Below, in pieces: positions 36,719 through 38,794 of a DNA stretch of 38,794 nt. The stretch's first letter is position 1. The number at the start of each line of letters is the position of its first letter. Below the pieces are notes generated by a model. The model was not told the origin of the DNA, ran no database searches, and saw only the letters and a program-made list of their open reading frames with translations. The DNA is from a virus: positions 1 through 38,794 of the IMG/VR virus record IMGVR_UViG_3300048588_000079. One strand, given 5' to 3'. Both the position numbers and the translations under genes were made by a program.

Positions 36719-37380
36719 TATGCTGCTTCCTTCTGCTGTTCGGAATGTTTGAATATCCAAGCCTTCGAGCTTTCAAACTTGTCGGCAGGAATTTCCTTGA
36801 TGGATTTGATTTTCGCCTTCTGGCAAAACAGGACAACCGACACCCCAAGCCCATCGAGCATGGCGGCTACTTCGTCCCGTTGTTCGTCGGTGATATATTC
36901 AGGCAGATTGTCCTGCGGTTCGACTTGCGGTGCAGCGGGGTGAATTGCTGCCAGCTTCTTTAGGCCAGCGGCAGTCCACTTTTTGAAATACCGCTTGCCG
37001 TTCTTTTCGTAGCTTTCGCAGTCTGCCCATGTTGCTGGCAGGTCGTATAGATAGCGGCCAATGCCCCATTTGACAGCAGCGCGTTTGAAAGCATCTGATA
37101 TACCGCCCTTTTCACCTTCCACAGCGGTATCGCCTGCGCCATCGCTCTTGCTCACCCATTGGTCGCCAATGAGAATTGAGATTGTGCAAATGACACGGCC
37201 CTTGGCGCTTTCAACGTAACTGTCCTGCCAGTTTTGCGGCCCGCAAACTACATCTAGCCTGTCCATAACATCGCGGGCGTCCATGTATGCCAGCGCCATC
37301 GCGCTAGTGCCTTCCCTGTTCATGGATTGAGAGCGCCAATGGATTTTGGGCAAAGGCTTTTTCAAGTCATCTAGCCTCAC
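36718..37380 (-). CDS. Rad52-type ssDNA annealing protein, 220 aa
   Basis: The region KIHWRSQSMNREGTSAMALAYM, with the sequence ARDVMDRLDVVCGPQNWQDSY and GGISDAFKRAAVKWGIGRYL, is the Rad52/22 fold as found in phage recombinases (Sak-type). It anneals complementary single strands, most likely during rolling-circle replication and repair. The GTG start overlaps the TGA of the gene upstream (GTGA). SSB follows at once. A C-terminal helical tail after residue 150 is likely to be protein-binding. Confidence 0.88.
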   Translation of the reverse strand: MRLDDLKKPLPKIHWRSQSMNREGTSAMALAYMDARDVMDRLDVVCGPQNWQDSYVESAKGRVICTISILIGDQWVSKSDGAGDTAVEGEKGGISDAFKRAAVKWGIGRYLYDLPATWADCESYEKNGKRYFKKWTAAGLKKLAAIHPAAPQVEPQDNLPEYITDEQRDEVAAMLDGLGVSVVLFCQKAKIKSIKEIPADKFESSKAWIFKHSEQQKEAA

Positions 37381-38084
37381 GCGACTTTCCTTTCCTGTTC
37401 AATCAAGACGCCCGGAAGGTGACGCACATTGGCGCGCACCTGTGCTTCCGCATAATCGCGCAACATGGCTTTCAAATCGTCGGGGCGGGCTTCTTTCATG
37501 CAGCGAAGCAACGCGCCGTAGTCGGTGACTGTGGCTGTCCAGTATGTGCGCAGCCCGATAGCCCTATCCATGCCCGCAACATGGCTTTTCGCCTTGTCAG
37601 TGCGCTTGGCAGCCTTGGCCAACTTGTCGGCTTCCTTGGCCAGTTCTTCTGCGCGCTCGGCGTCGTCGAGGCTGGCGATATTCTGCATTGCGGCCTGCGC
37701 CTGTTCTTCGGCCTTGCTGGCTTCTTCTGCCAGCCTTTGCGCTTCTTGTTGCCGTTCACGCTCAAGGCGTAGCAGATAGTCGGTCAACGGCTTTTGTGCG
37801 GCTGTTACGGCACGGTCGGCCTTGTCGAGCAACGGCTTCCATTTGGATTGCACGGCCTTTGCCGCTTCGTCATGCGGGCGCTTTTCTTCTGCCCGCGCGG
37901 CGTCGGCATCCTTGCGGATTTTCTTGAGGCTGGACACGATAACGCCTATCGCGTCGGCTTGGCCTTGGGTTTCAATTGCCGTTCCGTCGATGAAGTTTCG
38001 AGCTTCTTCATACAGGTCGTCAATAGACAAGCTGAAAGCCATTTCAGGCGGGGGCGAGTTATGCCCAATAGTCGCTGTCATCAT
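37377..38084 (-). CDS. coiled-coil accessory protein of the annealase block, 235 aa
   Basis: The chosen start (ATG at 38084, or the next codon) follows AGGAG. A long coiled coil (residues 45-190: DAARAEEKRPHDEAAKAV, LRLERERQQEAQRLAEEASK) leads to a conserved-type end (GLRTYWTATVTDYGALLRCM ... NVRHLPGVLIEQE). This type usually precedes phage annealase genes and may be a loading or accessory factor; no proven activity. Confidence 0.72.
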   Translation of the reverse strand: MMTATIGHNSPPPEMAFSLSIDDLYEEARNFIDGTAIETQGQADAIGVIVSSLKKIRKDADAARAEEKRPHDEAAKAVQSKWKPLLDKADRAVTAAQKPLTDYLLRLERERQQEAQRLAEEASKAEEQAQAAMQNIASLDDAERAEELAKEADKLAKAAKRTDKAKSHVAGMDRAIGLRTYWTATVTDYGALLRCMKEARPDDLKAMLRDYAEAQVRANVRHLPGVLIEQERKVA

Positions 38085-38220
38085 CTTGCTCCTGCTTCCA
38101 CTCGACCCACTCTTGCTGGTCAAAGGGATTGGCTTCATCCATCGAATGAAATGCTTCGTCGCTGACATAGGGGCGAAAGGCGCTTTCCAAGACGCGCCAT
38201 TGTTGCGCTTGGCTGGCCAT
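38059..38220 (-). CDS. small acidic protein, 53 aa
   Basis: The acidic peptide (ASQAQQWRVLESAFRPYVSD, then FDQQEWVEWKQEQDDDSD) overlaps the ATG of the coiled-coil gene at its end and the 27-aa gene at its start. Function unknown. Confidence 0.58.
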   Translation of the reverse strand: MASQAQQWRVLESAFRPYVSDEAFHSMDEANPFDQQEWVEWKQEQDDDSDYWA

Positions 38221-38303
38221 CACAGCGTCACCGCCCATGCGATAACAAGCGACAGGGGGAAGAGCGCAACGGCTATGCTCTCAAGAATGGCTGTGCGGGT
38301 CAT
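38220..38303 (-). CDS. small single-span membrane protein, 27 aa
   Basis: A hydrophobic peptide (SIAVALFPLSLVIAWAV) with ATGA overlap to the hexad-repeat gene and TGATG to the next. It is too short for any family, but the overlaps on both sides support translation. Confidence 0.5.
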   Translation of the reverse strand: MTRTAILESIAVALFPLSLVIAWAVTL

Positions 38304-38794
38304 GCTACATCCTTCACGGGCTTGTCGAAGCCGCTTAGCTTGGCCATTGTTTTCAGGTGACGAATAATCGATCGGCTTTCAGCGCCTAGTTTTTCGCAGC
38401 GATAGCCAGCACCCCAATGCGTTTCCGCTTCCTTGAAAGTAAAGTAACGGCAACCAGCTATAATACGCGGACCTTCCGGCGTAGGCGCAACGAGGAAAGT
38501 ATAGCCATCGGTGCGTGTGGCGGTTACGTTTAAGGTTTGGACCCGCGCATTGCCATAGACCTGCGCATCGCCATAGACCTGCGCATTGCCATAGACCCAC
38601 GCATTGCCAGAGACCTGCGCATTGCCATAGACCCGCGCATTGCCATAGACCCACGCATTGCCATAGACCCGCGCATCGCCATAGACCCGCGCATTGCCAT
38701 AGACCCGCGCATTGCCATAGACCTGCGCATTGCCATAGACCCACGCATTGCCATAGACCTGCGCATTGCCATAGACCTGCGCATTGCCATAGAC
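38300..38794 (-). CDS. VYGNAx hexad-repeat protein, C-terminal part (crosses the contig junction)
   Basis: Continuing from the first 294 bases of the window, this part codes for 14 further V-[YS]-G-[ND]-A-[QRW] hexads. After them comes a unique C-terminal domain of about 80 residues (VQTLNVTATRTDGYTFLVAP ... GCRYFTFKEAETHWGAGYRC). Twenty-two hexads correspond to about seven turns of a three-sided beta-helix. The stop TGA overlaps the start of the 27-aa gene. The C-terminal domain is predicted beta with one helix and is not recognised. Phages carry such proteins without proven functions; binding or scaffolding is possible. Confidence 0.8.
   Translation of the reverse strand, partial: VYGNAQVYGNAQVYGNAWVYGNAQVYGNARVYGNARVYGDARVYGNAWVYGNARVYGNAQVSGNAWVYGNAQVYGDAQVYGNARVQTLNVTATRTDGYTFLVAPTPEGPRIIAGCRYFTFKEAETHWGAGYRCEKLGAESRSIIRHLKTMAKLSGFDKPVKDVA
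38543..38794. repeat. 18-bp tandem array, right part (14 units)
   Basis: Fourteen contiguous 18-bp units that continue at base 1 of the window without loss of frame. The true copy number could differ because assemblies often collapse or stretch such arrays. Confidence 0.95.

Noticed and set aside
38543-38794. CRISPR-like array at the contig ends
   Set aside because: The 18-bp units are contiguous with no spacers and encode a continuous hexad-repeat protein on the minus strand.
1-38794. tRNA genes
   Set aside because: No cloverleaf with a recognisable T-arm (GGTTCGA-type) was seen on reading; a dedicated scan could still find a divergent one.

Overview
The window looks like a complete, circularly closed genome of a short-tailed (podovirus-type) phage of about 38.8 kb. 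The first and last bases lie inside one tandem array of 18-bp units, and a single reading frame runs across the junction from base 1 to base 38794. A P22/Sf6-like virion module is present: Sf6 gp1-like small terminase, PBSX-type large terminase, P22-type portal, scaffold, N4-gp56-type capsid, gp4- and gp10-like tail factors, gp7/gp16-like ejection proteins and a beta-helix tailspike. No sheath, tape measure or long-tail genes are seen. A small protein that begins with the first helix of GapR (DUF2312), a nucleoid protein typical of Alphaproteobacteria, suggests an alphaproteobacterial host, perhaps Sphingomonadales. The host assignment is inference.

Two divergent transcription units start from one control region at about 1222-1313, which has back-to-back sigma70-like promoters whose -35 boxes sit in two inverted 15-17 bp arms. 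Rightward (1319-28968): a Cro-like HTH regulator and a terminator come first, then small early genes, a free-standing DnaA domain IV protein, RusA resolvase, an adenine methyltransferase, an HNH nuclease, and a lambda O-like initiator with iterons inside its gene. An overlapping P-like gene, a structured non-coding stretch with an orphan AP2 fragment (6995-7650), the head and tail genes, the tailspike and a lysis cassette (T7-type holin, GH108 endolysin, second membrane protein, nested Rz/Rz1) complete this arm.

Leftward (1195 down to 1, then 38794 down to 28907): the genes are small, tightly coupled and mostly unrecognised. The recognisable core is recombination (a coiled-coil partner, Rad52-like annealase, SSB, two HNH-type nucleases). 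Around it lie two repeat-helix proteins (22 VYGNAx hexads and 18 pentapeptides), an RNA polymerase alpha-CTD/ribbon-helix-helix fusion, an RMF-like protein and the GapR-helix protein. The two arms converge at about 28907-28968.

No DNA polymerase, helicase, RNA polymerase, integrase, CRISPR array or tRNA was recognised, so the phage probably recruits host replication and transcription. Most notable are the detached host-type modules (alpha-CTD, DnaA domain IV, GapR helix, RMF-like), three promoters placed so that transcripts would start at or next to the start codon (leaderless), and an apparent lambda-like origin inside the initiator gene. Family names rest on motif recognition by eye; no database search was run.
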